From positions 372,001 through 436,000 of the forward strand of contig JAFZBN010000015.1 of assembly GCA_017561715.1 (NCBI GenBank): a stretch of 64,000 bases of DNA. The letters are read 5' to 3'. Position numbers and translations under genes: made by a program. Source of the DNA: Clostridiales bacterium (GTDB taxonomy: Bacteria; Bacillota; Clostridia; Saccharofermentanales; Saccharofermentanaceae). How positions within the stretch are numbered: position 1 is the first letter of the stretch; each line of letters opens with the position of its first letter. Shown piece after piece: positions 8,366 to 15,481 of this stretch. The notes under the pieces were generated by a model. It saw nothing but the letters and a program-made list of their open reading frames with translations. It searched no databases and was not told the origin of the DNA.

Positions 8366-9046
8366 ATGAAAACAATCCTTTGCTACGGCGATTCCAATAC
8401 CTACGGCTACGACCCGAAAACGGGCCTGAGATACCCAAGAGAAGTCCGCTGGCCGGGCCATCTGCAGTCTGTTCTCGATGACCTCTGCTCGAAAAGCACT
8501 TCTCCCGATCTGACCTTCGTGATCATTGAGGAAGGCTGTAACGGCAGAACCACAGTTGCCGATGATCCGATCGAAGGTTGGAAGAACGGACTGGATTACT
8601 TAAAGCCGTGCTTGAATTCCCATAAGCCCGTGGACATCGTGATCATGATGCTCGGCACGAACGATCTCAAGGAGATCTTCCACCAGACCGCAAAAGAGAT
8701 CGCCGAAAACGCCGGGATCCTCGTTGATACGATCCAGGAATTCACAAAAGAAAAGCAAGGATTCATCCCGAAGATCATCCTGGTCTCCCCGCCATTGATC
8801 GGCGAGGATATGCCAAACTCCGTATTTTCCGTATCGTTCGCACCACGCGCGATCGAAGAGTCGAAGCTTTTTTCCGAAAACTACAAAGCCATCGCAGATA
8901 AAAAGAACTGCGTCTTCTTTGATGCCGCGAAGTATATCAGCCCTTCGAAAGAAGACTCGCTGCACCTGACCGAAGACGGCCACCGCGTCCTCGCGGAGGA
9001 GCTCGCTAAGGTCGTGCTTAAAGAATGTAATGAGGAAACATTATGA
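8366..9046 (+). CDS. SGNH/GDSL-family esterase
   Basis: The 226-residue protein has block I GDSNTYG with the serine nucleophile at the N-terminus, block II glycine in GCNGRT, block III GTND, and block V DSLHLTEDGH with the catalytic D and H. It has no signal peptide, so it is cytoplasmic. Members close to this type deacylate small esters or sugars. GGGAGG precedes the ATG. Its stop overlaps the next start as ATGA, so the two are translationally coupled. A TATAAT box lies at about 8306-8311. Confidence 0.88.
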   Translation: MKTILCYGDSNTYGYDPKTGLRYPREVRWPGHLQSVLDDLCSKSTSPDLTFVIIEEGCNGRTTVADDPIEGWKNGLDYLKPCLNSHKPVDIVIMMLGTNDLKEIFHQTAKEIAENAGILVDTIQEFTKEKQGFIPKIILVSPPLIGEDMPNSVFSVSFAPRAIEESKLFSENYKAIADKKNCVFFDAAKYISPSKEDSLHLTEDGHRVLAEELAKVVLKECNEETL

Positions 9047-10419
9047 GCGAAGAAGAAAGAAATCCGGAAGTTAACGAAGAACTGAAAACTGAAGAGATAA
9101 AGGCCGAGCCATCGGCCCTTGAAACTTCTGCCGAGGCGGCCGTCCAGGCCGACGCAGGCAACGAGACATCCGCAGAAGAAACCGAGACGTCCGCAGAAGA
9201 AATCGTGGCGTCCGCTGAAGAAAAAACGAAGAAGAAGAAAAAGAAACTCACGAAAAAGCGCCTGGTACTGCGCATCATCTTGATCACACTCGCGGTCCTC
9301 ATCGCGAGTGTTGGCGCCTACGTGATCTATGTATTTGCCAGCTACCACCGTCTCCCCGACAACATGGAGCTGACGCCGGAGCCGGATCCGCTGAGATATG
9401 GACTTATGGACCGAGTGCCTCCGGAAAGGATCAACGTCGAGCCCGGCGAACAGACCTACACCATCATGTCCTACAACATCGGATTTGGTGCGTACACGCC
9501 TGACTACAGTTTCTTCATGGACGGCGGCAAATACTCCTGGGCAAGATCCGAAGACGGTCTCAAGCAGAACCTCGTCGACATGTCCTCCGCGATCCAAAGC
9601 TACGATCCGGACTTCATCCTTCTTCAGGAAGTTGACGAAGACGGCACGCGTACGTACCACTTCAACGAAGTTTCATACATGTGTTCTCTTCTTGATTACT
9701 TCCAGCACGTTTACGCGCAGAACTTCGATTCGCCGTTTCTGTTCTGGCCTCTCTGGCAGCCCCACGGCGCCAACAAATCCGGTCTTCTGACGTTATCGAG
9801 CGCATACATCAGATCCGCACTCCGTCGAAGCCTCCCGGTCTCGGACTCACTCACAAAGATCGTCGATTATGACCGTGCCTACTCGATCTCCCGCATCCCG
9901 CTGGGCGAAGATATTTCGAAGTATCTGGATCCGAATGCCGAGCCCGATCCCGATGAAAAAGAACTCGTCATCATCAACGTCCATCTCTCGGCTTACTCCA
10001 CGGGTTCCGTTCGAGAGCAACAGCTCGAAATGCTCTATGGCGATCTTCAGAAGGAATACGAAAAAGGTAACTACGTCATCTGCGGCGGTGACTTTAACCA
10101 CAATCTTCGTGGCGAAGACGATGAAAAAGCACCGGGCTGGGCGCAGCCTTTCCCGATGGATTCCCTCCCGGACGGATTTACTTTCGGATTCCTTGATTCT
10201 GAAAACGGCAAGTCCACACCGGAAGTAAACATCGAACACAACTCCTGTCGTGACGCGAACGAAGCCTATAACCCGGACACTACGTTCACTGTACTGGCTG
10301 ACGGATTCATCGTTTCCGACAATATCGAAGTCATCTATTACGAAGCGGTCGACACGCAGTACGCGTACTCCGATCACGATCCGGTCATCATGGAATTCAG
10401 ACTTCTCGACGAGGCATGA
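9043..10419 (+). CDS. Membrane-anchored endonuclease/exonuclease/phosphatase (EEP) domain protein
   Basis: This 458-residue protein starts with an acidic low-complexity region of repeated ETSAEE-type motifs (about 1-60), then a lysine run, one TM segment (about 75-98), and an outward EEP domain (about 140-455). EEP motifs are SYNIGFG, LLQEVDED with the metal-binding E, INVHLSAY, CGGDFNHN and YSDHDPV with the catalytic D-H. The fold hydrolyses phosphodiesters of nucleic acids, lipids or nucleotides; the external position argues for an extracellular substrate. It is coupled by ATGA overlap to the GDSL esterase. Confidence 0.85.
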   Translation: MSEEERNPEVNEELKTEEIKAEPSALETSAEAAVQADAGNETSAEETETSAEEIVASAEEKTKKKKKKLTKKRLVLRIILITLAVLIASVGAYVIYVFASYHRLPDNMELTPEPDPLRYGLMDRVPPERINVEPGEQTYTIMSYNIGFGAYTPDYSFFMDGGKYSWARSEDGLKQNLVDMSSAIQSYDPDFILLQEVDEDGTRTYHFNEVSYMCSLLDYFQHVYAQNFDSPFLFWPLWQPHGANKSGLLTLSSAYIRSALRRSLPVSDSLTKIVDYDRAYSISRIPLGEDISKYLDPNAEPDPDEKELVIINVHLSAYSTGSVREQQLEMLYGDLQKEYEKGNYVICGGDFNHNLRGEDDEKAPGWAQPFPMDSLPDGFTFGFLDSENGKSTPEVNIEHNSCRDANEAYNPDTTFTVLADGFIVSDNIEVIYYEAVDTQYAYSDHDPVIMEFRLLDEA

Positions 10420-10456
10420 TCCTTCGATCAAAACTGAAAAAAACAACAACAAAAAA

Positions 10457-10482
10457 GAGAAGCCAAATCGGCTTCTCTTTTT
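10457..10482 (+). terminator. Rho-independent terminator
   Basis: GAGAAGCC (10457-10464), a 5-nt loop and GGCTTCTC (10470-10477) are followed by TTTTT. An A-run on the other side makes it usable for the minus-strand gene ending at 10506. Confidence 0.85.
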
Positions 10483-10505
10483 ATTTCAACGGAATCGTTC
10501 GTCGC

Positions 10506-11201
10506 TTATTTTGTCTTCACCTTGAGCGTCTTAAGATACGCTTTCTGCTCGTCCGTGATGCGGTAGCTTTCGACTGCTTTCTGGATCGCTTTGTTGTGCG
10601 TCCAGGGCGCGAGCTTCTTCTCTTCGATATAAGGAAGAACAGCGTCATACTGCTTGGCGAGAGCGGTCGCAAAATACCACGCGATCATCATGTTGACGTA
10701 GTACTCGTCGGAGCGGATCCTACTTACCATTTCGGGATACTTCGGATCGAAATCCTCATCCAGAAAATGCTCCATCAGCATGCCGATCCCGAAGCGGATC
10801 GTGTACGTTTCCTTAGAGCGAAGCCATTTCTTAATATGTACGAGCAGATCCTTCCGATTCTTCTTAAAGATCTTCGGTGACATCTGATCGCAGGTCGCCC
10901 AGTTATCGACATAAGGAAGAAACGCCTCGACATCGGCGATGCACGTGTCGTAATCTTTCATGGAAGAAAGGATGAAAGCGTGCAGCTGATCCTCGTCAAA
11001 ATACTTGTGCGGGAGATCCGAAAGAAACTCCGCGATCGAAGGGTCCTTGACCAGTGCTTTTGCATAGGAACGAAGCGCCGGAGTGCGTACCCCGATCGCC
11101 GAACCCGCTTCGCGCGTGGGGATCAGCTTCATCTGAAAGTCGCGATACTCCACGTCCTGATGGCGGAATAGTTCTTCTCGAATATCGTCAATGATGCTCA
11201 T
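10506..11201 (-). CDS. DNA alkylation repair protein (AlkD-like HEAT-repeat glycosylase)
   Basis: This 231-residue helical protein has the features of AlkD/AlkC-type enzymes, which excise N3/N7-alkylated purines. GVRTPALRSYAK is the family's early motif, followed by FDEDQLHAFILS, DNWATCDQMSPK (the WxxCD region around the base-contact site), YTIRFGIGMLM and YVNMMIAWYFATAL. Length is typical. It starts 3 nt after the preceding stop, so it is an operon partner of the membrane-anchored gene 11831-11205. Confidence 0.9.
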   Translation of the reverse strand: MSIIDDIREELFRHQDVEYRDFQMKLIPTREAGSAIGVRTPALRSYAKALVKDPSIAEFLSDLPHKYFDEDQLHAFILSSMKDYDTCIADVEAFLPYVDNWATCDQMSPKIFKKNRKDLLVHIKKWLRSKETYTIRFGIGMLMEHFLDEDFDPKYPEMVSRIRSDEYYVNMMIAWYFATALAKQYDAVLPYIEEKKLAPWTHNKAIQKAVESYRITDEQKAYLKTLKVKTK

Positions 11202-11204
11202 AGA

Positions 11205-11831
11205 TCAGTTCCAGTAAAGTTCCTTCGTGCCGAGCTCCATCACGAGCGCGTAGGCCGGAACGTACTTCGGGTCGATCTCTTCTTCGACCTCGCGAGGGAC
11301 GAGCTCATTGCTGTCGGCGATTCCCGGCGCGGTCTTCGTGCCGTTCGCGCCATCCCTCCAGGTCATGACACTGTTGTATTTGTCGGCTGTTCCCGTATCA
11401 AAGACTCCTGCGTTTTCGAGCATGCGGATCTTGCCGGCACCGATCGCGACGATGCGGAAACCTCTGTTCTCGCAAAGATCGGCGATGACCTGAGCCTGCT
11501 CTTCCGTCAGGAAATATTCATCGTTCGGATCGTAAAGGATGAGGATATGGCCGACGTGATTCTTCGGGGAATCCTCGCTCTCGATCGTGTAGTCTTCGAA
11601 ATTGAAGATCCTTCTGAACTTGGCTTCTACCGGAAGGCCCATTTCGCTTCCGTAGTACATGATGTCATAATTTCTTTCGTTGACTTTGTCCACGTAGCCG
11701 TTAAAGTAATTCCAGGCTCTCGTGCGACTGTCTCCCGGCGAACCCATCACCTTAAAAAGAATCAGCATTCCGATCAGAAGGGCGGCAGCGGCGCCGAGGA
11801 TTGCATACAAAGTCCGTCTGTTTCTAAACAT
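11205..11831 (-). CDS. Single-TM anchored protein of unknown function
   Basis: This 208-residue protein was not recognised. It has a short basic N-terminus, one TM segment (about 8-28), then a soluble external part with a mixed alpha/beta pattern (VGHILILYDPNDEYFLTEEQAQVIADLC, FRIVAIGAGKIRML) that resembles a small Rossmann-like domain. It is co-transcribed with the AlkD-like gene downstream. A TATAAT box lies about 120 bp upstream on the same strand. Confidence 0.55.
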   Translation of the reverse strand: MFRNRRTLYAILGAAAALLIGMLILFKVMGSPGDSRTRAWNYFNGYVDKVNERNYDIMYYGSEMGLPVEAKFRRIFNFEDYTIESEDSPKNHVGHILILYDPNDEYFLTEEQAQVIADLCENRGFRIVAIGAGKIRMLENAGVFDTGTADKYNSVMTWRDGANGTKTAPGIADSNELVPREVEEEIDPKYVPAYALVMELGTKELYWN

Positions 11832-11925
11832 AAAGCACCTCTTTAGAATCTCGTGTTTCCATTGACAACCTTGAATTGCCGCGCATCCCGCGTCTCTCCT
11901 TCAAACAGCGAATTGCGCAAACAAA

Positions 11926-11972
11926 AACACATCTAAATGATAAGTTAATTATACCTTACATTTCGATGTGTT
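11926..11972 (-). promoter_or_regulatory. Promoter -10 flanked by an inverted repeat
   Basis: TATAAT reads on the minus strand at 11953-11948. On both sides lies one inverted repeat: AACACATCTAAATG at 11926-11939 and CATTTCGATGTGTT at 11959-11972, with 1 mismatch in 14. This could be an operator pair for the 11831-10506 operon. No T-run follows, so it is not a clear queF terminator. Confidence 0.35.
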
Positions 11973-12004
11973 ATATGGTGCGTTTGGCGAAATAGGCGCG
12001 AGCC

Positions 12005-12487
12005 TCAGCGGTTATCGACTTTCTCCGGATACATGTCGTGGTTGGCCATGCGGTCCAAGGCCACCTGTTCCCAGCGCGTTCCGGCCTTGCCGTAATTGCA
12101 GTACGGGTCGATCGAGATGCCTCCGCGCGGAGTGAATTTGCCCCAGACCTCGATGTATTTCGGATCCATGAGTTTGATCAGATCCTTCATGATGATGTTT
12201 ACGCAGTCCTCGTGAAAATCACCGTGGTTACGGAACGAAAACAGGTAAAGCTTCAAGGACTTGCTCTCGACCATCTTCACGTCCGGAACGTACGAGATCG
12301 TGATCGTCGCAAAATCCGGCTGTCCCGTGATCGGGCAAAGGCTCGTGAACTCGGGGCAGTTGAATTTGACGAAGTAGTCGTTCTCCTGATGCTTGTTCAC
12401 GAATGTCTCGAGTACCGACGGATCATAGTCGCTACTATACTTCGTGCCCTGGTTTCCCAGAAGTGTCAGTTCTTCTCTTTCACGCAT
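12005..12487 (-). CDS. queF: NADPH-dependent 7-cyano-7-deazaguanine reductase (preQ0 reductase)
   Basis: Reduces preQ0 to preQ1 in queuosine biosynthesis. The 160-residue protein is the short unimodular QueF type. [18 protein letters not shown] holds the catalytic cysteine, [20 protein letters not shown] is the QueF motif with the NADPH-contacting stretch and zinc/substrate histidines, and [12 protein letters not shown] closes the family pattern. AGGAGGT lies before the ATG. It lies downstream of the queuosine-precursor transporter on the same strand, 128 bp away, so they are probably co-regulated. Confidence 0.95.
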   Translation of the reverse strand: MREREELTLLGNQGTKYSSDYDPSVLETFVNKHQENDYFVKFNCPEFTSLCPITGQPDFATITISYVPDVKMVESKSLKLYLFSFRNHGDFHEDCVNIIMKDLIKLMDPKYIEVWGKFTPRGGISIDPYCNYGKAGTRWEQVALDRMANHDMYPEKVDNR

Positions 12488-12615
12488 GGTTTACCTCCTG
12501 TTGCTGCGCGGCGCCGATGGCCGGCAGTTATTCTTCTTCTTTCCGCTTCCTTACTCGGCCGGCCCGCTCGGCGGCAATCCGGCCGGCGCGGCGCAGGTGC
12601 TTTTGGCGCGGAATC

Positions 12616-13425
12616 TTACCCTTTGATCGGGTTGTACTTGACGTTGTAGTCGAATGTGTCGACGCCTTCCTTCTTCTTGACCCACTTGACGATCACGTAC
12701 GTAACCGGCGTGAAAAGCACTTCGTAGGCGACTTTGAAGAGGTACTGGTACATGATCATCTTAAGGACCACGGAGTTTTCCATCGTGCCCCAGAAGGAGA
12801 TCGTGATAAAGATCACGGAGTCGAAGCCCTCGCCGACGACCGTCGAAAGGATCGTTCGCATCCAGAGGTTCTTGCCCTTTGTGGCGACCTTCAGCTTTGA
12901 AAGGATGATGGAGTTAGAAAACTCTCCGAAAAGATAGCCCGCGAAAGACGCGATCGCGACTCTCGGAGTCGTGCCCATAACGGTCTCGTATGCGTCCTGT
13001 CCTTCCCAGAAACCCGGGTGCGGAAGGCCGATGACGATCAGGTAGATCAGGACGGCGAAAAAGCTCATGGCAAAGCCCATCCAGATCACGAGGCGCGCTT
13101 TTTTGAAGCCGTAGACCTCGGTGAAAATGTCGCCGAAGATGTAGGTCAGCGGGAAAAGAATGACCGCGGCAGGAAGTGTGATCGAATCCGTGACGGCCCA
13201 CATCTTACCCGCGATCAGGTTCGAAAGAATAAGGCACGAAACGAAGATGATGCCGATGCACATGAAAAGCTTCGAAATCGGCGCGTCTGCGGCAAGTGCC
13301 GGCTTTACGGCAACGGTCTCGGCGGCAGCTTCTTCGATCGTCGCTTCGACTGCCCCTGTTGCCTCTGCTGCCGCAGTTTCGGATGCTGCCACAGCGGTGT
13401 CTTTTACATCAGTTGTTTTCGTCAT
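12616..13425 (-). CDS. yhhQ: Queuosine precursor transporter (YhhQ/QPTR family)
   Basis: Integral membrane protein of 269 residues that takes up preQ0/preQ1 or related bases. It has an unusual Ala/Thr-rich N-terminal extension of about 45 residues before the first TM segment (ISKLFMCIGIIFVSCLILSN). The core has FPLTYIFGDIFTEVYGFKKAR, SFAGYLFGEFSNS and STVVGEGFDSVIFI, which are YhhQ landmarks, with six TM segments in all. It is upstream of queF. Its leader carries a strong terminator hairpin before the AGAGG site, pointing to attenuation. Confidence 0.9.
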   Translation of the reverse strand: MTKTTDVKDTAVAASETAAAEATGAVEATIEEAAAETVAVKPALAADAPISKLFMCIGIIFVSCLILSNLIAGKMWAVTDSITLPAAVILFPLTYIFGDIFTEVYGFKKARLVIWMGFAMSFFAVLIYLIVIGLPHPGFWEGQDAYETVMGTTPRVAIASFAGYLFGEFSNSIILSKLKVATKGKNLWMRTILSTVVGEGFDSVIFITISFWGTMENSVVLKMIMYQYLFKVAYEVLFTPVTYVIVKWVKKKEGVDTFDYNVKYNPIKG

Positions 13426-13442
13426 ACATTACCTCTTAACAT

Positions 13443-13480
13443 TAAAAAATAGTTTGCCTTTTTCCGAAAACGCAAACTAT
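13443..13480 (-). terminator. Leader terminator (possible attenuator) before yhhQ
   Basis: Reading the minus strand, ATAGTTTGC pairs perfectly with GCAAACTAT (13480-13472 with 13457-13449) and is followed by a T-run, only about 18 nt before the yhhQ start. A terminator inside a queuosine-gene leader suggests riboswitch control by preQ1. I could not match a preQ1-I aptamer (no CCTCTATAAAAAACTA-like end), so the sensor remains open. Confidence 0.6.
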
Positions 13481-13719
13481 ACCTAGATCTTTATATGCGG
13501 GACGCGGCGGCCAAAAGCGCCGGCGCGAGCGCCATGCAACGGGTCCGCTGATTCCCTTTTTGAAGAAATAAATATAGTCCTGGTTTTGTTTAACGACAGG
13601 ATGGCACAAACGAACTGTCGGCAGGTGCTTTTCGCGAGGTGGTTGGGTTATCCCCGGAAAACATGCGCGTTTAGGATAACATTTCGGGCCGAAATGTCAA
13701 GAAGAAAAAGGAAAATACG

Positions 13720-13756
13720 AAAAAAGATCCTGAAACCCGAGGTGGATTTCAGGATC
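13720..13756 (-). terminator. Rho-independent terminator of the 14852-13779 gene
   Basis: GATCCTGAAA and TTTCAGGATC (13747-13756 and 13726-13735) form a 10-bp stem followed on the minus strand by TTTTTTCG. The rest of the 13426-13778 gap holds no gene; it contains the yhhQ leader and one more AAAAGCAC-type motif at 13625. Confidence 0.85.
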
Positions 13757-13778
13757 CTTCGTTACTGATTGAAGCAGA

Positions 13779-14852
13779 TCATCTCTCCGGAATCTCATCG
13801 CTGGTACGAATGATCTCCGGGAGATGGAGCACATCGTTTCTGTCGAATTTCGAGACGCTTACGAGCTGCAGGTTCAGGTCGTCGCTGATCTTGATCTTCT
13901 CCGGATCGGTAATACCGAACTCCTTGTAGAACTTGCCCATCACTTCGCGATTCTTGAACTCATGTTCAGGCCATCTATCCATGTAGAACTCTTCATATCC
14001 CACATAATCGTAATAGCGGCATTTAAACAGCATCAGGACCTGATTTCCCTCAAGCTGCAGGGACAGATCATTCGCCGATTGCACGAAAGCGATCCATTCC
14101 GGCTCATCATCCGTGCGGAAATAGTCCGGGACATTTGCCCATCTGTCCTCGATATGATAAGTAAAGTGTCCTTTTCCCGCCTTTTTATCCAGAGAATAAA
14201 CATCCTCCGGAAGAGTCTTCAAATCATAGACCTCATGCGGCTCGATCTCGATATTCTCTTTGAGCATGCATCGCGGCTGACGCATAAAAAGCGTCTCCGT
14301 ATTATCTTTGTACCAGTCCAGAGCCTCTTCATAGATCTCTGTCGGCTGAACAAAATTCTGATCCATATACGATTCGAAAAATGCGAGCGCGTCGGACTCC
14401 GTATCAAAAGTAATCAGAGAAGCATAGGTGATTTCATATTCTGATTCCGACTGACTGTGATCTGAATCCTCGTCATCGTGGTTATCCATGCTCACATCGT
14501 TTGAAAAATACGAAACCATGTGATTCACAGACTCCATGAGTTGAGAGCTTCCTACTACATTTTTCAGACCATAGATCGGATCAACTCTTCTAAAAATGTT
14601 TGCCACATGCATACCCTTGTATCCGACCCATCCGGGACTAAAGAATTCATCCGTCTCAATATAGAATCCTTTCTCCCATTCTTCTTCCCCGAGGTTATAT
14701 TCACTTGTCTCATCAACTTTCATGTCTTTCTTCAGAAAATTCGTGAATTCTTCACTTGTCGGAAAGGAAGCTTTCTTTTTTCCGCAGCCGGATAGCGGCA
14801 GCAGCATCGATGCAATCAGACATCCTGAAATAACTTTCTTTGTCCCCTTCAT
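13779..14852 (-). CDS. Lipoprotein of unknown function
   Basis: The 357-residue protein has a signal peptide with lipobox LSGC (cysteine about residue 23) followed by GKKK. It is therefore exported and lipid-anchored. The ATG at 14852 is used because GGGGGA lies 6 nt before; the longer frame would add ten residues before the signal. The mature part is acidic, with an Asp/Ser-rich insert (DNHDDEDSDHSQSESE) and aromatic C-terminal half (FKCRYYDYVGYEEFYMDRW). No family recognised. Confidence 0.6.
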   Translation of the reverse strand: MKGTKKVISGCLIASMLLPLSGCGKKKASFPTSEEFTNFLKKDMKVDETSEYNLGEEEWEKGFYIETDEFFSPGWVGYKGMHVANIFRRVDPIYGLKNVVGSSQLMESVNHMVSYFSNDVSMDNHDDEDSDHSQSESEYEITYASLITFDTESDALAFFESYMDQNFVQPTEIYEEALDWYKDNTETLFMRQPRCMLKENIEIEPHEVYDLKTLPEDVYSLDKKAGKGHFTYHIEDRWANVPDYFRTDDEPEWIAFVQSANDLSLQLEGNQVLMLFKCRYYDYVGYEEFYMDRWPEHEFKNREVMGKFYKEFGITDPEKIKISDDLNLQLVSVSKFDRNDVLHLPEIIRTSDEIPER

Positions 14853-15020
14853 GGTCGTCCCCCTTTTTTGCTTCAAAAGCACTTGTCCCTTGTCGTTTCA
14901 TCTGCGGGCAGGCTTGGTTCACGCCCCCGCAATTCTCAAAAATCTGTTATCAATATACCATTACCGAGAACACGTGCAAAGGCTTCGAATCTGCGAATAA
15001 GCGTGGACTATTTCCTCGGG

Positions 15021-15053
15021 AAAAGCAAAACCCCGGATCTTTGGGATCCGGGG
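15021..15053 (-). terminator. Terminator after tRNA-Val
   Basis: CCCCGGATC (15031-15039) pairs with GATCCGGGG (15045-15053). The minus-strand tail is TTTTGCTTTT, and TTTT also follows on the plus strand. Confidence 0.8.
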
Positions 15054-15088
15054 TTTTCATCTGACGGGTGACAGGTCCGTCTTAACAA

Positions 15089-15165
15089 TGGTGGGTAGTA
15101 TTGGACTCGAACCAACGACCCCTTGCATGTCAAGCAAGTACTCTAACCAGCTGAGCTAACCACCC
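15089..15165 (-). tRNA. tRNA-Val (anticodon GAC), CCA encoded
   Basis: The minus strand folds as a full cloverleaf. The acceptor stem is GGGTGGT with ACTACCC (one G-U), the D-arm is AGCTCAGCTGGTTAGAGT, the anticodon stem CTTGC/GCAAG carries loop TTGACAT, and the T-arm has GGTTCGAGTCC. The 3' CCA is encoded. A terminator follows about 36 bp downstream. Confidence 0.97.
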
Positions 15166-15265
15166 ATTCATGCGACTTCAAAATTGTACTAGAAGTCGCA
15201 GAAGAAATCAAGAGGATTCTCAAAAGATGCGCGACGGCGCGGGATTCCTCTGATTTGTGCGTTTC

Positions 15266-15481
15266 TTAAGCCTCGCCGAGATACTTGTAATCCTTGCCCT
15301 CGATCGTTGCTTTTACGACGGATTCGTCATAAGCGGCATCGTCGGAAATCTCGATCTCGCAGGAATTAGTGTTGTGATTCGGGGACGCGTTTGCGATGAA
15401 AGGAAGCTCTTCCAGTGCTTTTTTCACGGAAGCTTCGCAATGACCGCACATCATGCCTTCGATCTTAAGTGTCTTTTTCAT
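15266..15481 (-). CDS. Nested CopZ-like copper chaperone inside copA (in-frame internal start)
   Basis: The last 71 codons of copA begin with an in-frame ATG (residue 828) preceded by AAAGGAGTAAATCT, a near-perfect ribosome site at 7 nt spacing. The product would be a free HMA domain with the metal-binding GMMCGHCEAS loop, the size of a CopZ chaperone. Either copZ became fused to copA while keeping its start signal, or both forms are made. Separate expression is inferred, not shown. Confidence 0.55.
   Translation of the reverse strand: MKKTLKIEGMMCGHCEASVKKALEELPFIANASPNHNTNSCEIEISDDAAYDESVVKATIEGKDYKYLGEA

Noticed and set aside
12530..12604. GC-rich spacer between yhhQ and queF as a gene
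   Set aside because: It is a short GGCCGGC-rich stretch with no ribosome site and no protein-like frame. It may fold as RNA but nothing firmer can be said.
13481..13560. preQ1-I riboswitch aptamer
   Set aside because: The short consensus with a C-rich loop and CTATAAAAAACTA-like tail is not present. Only the terminator part can be supported.
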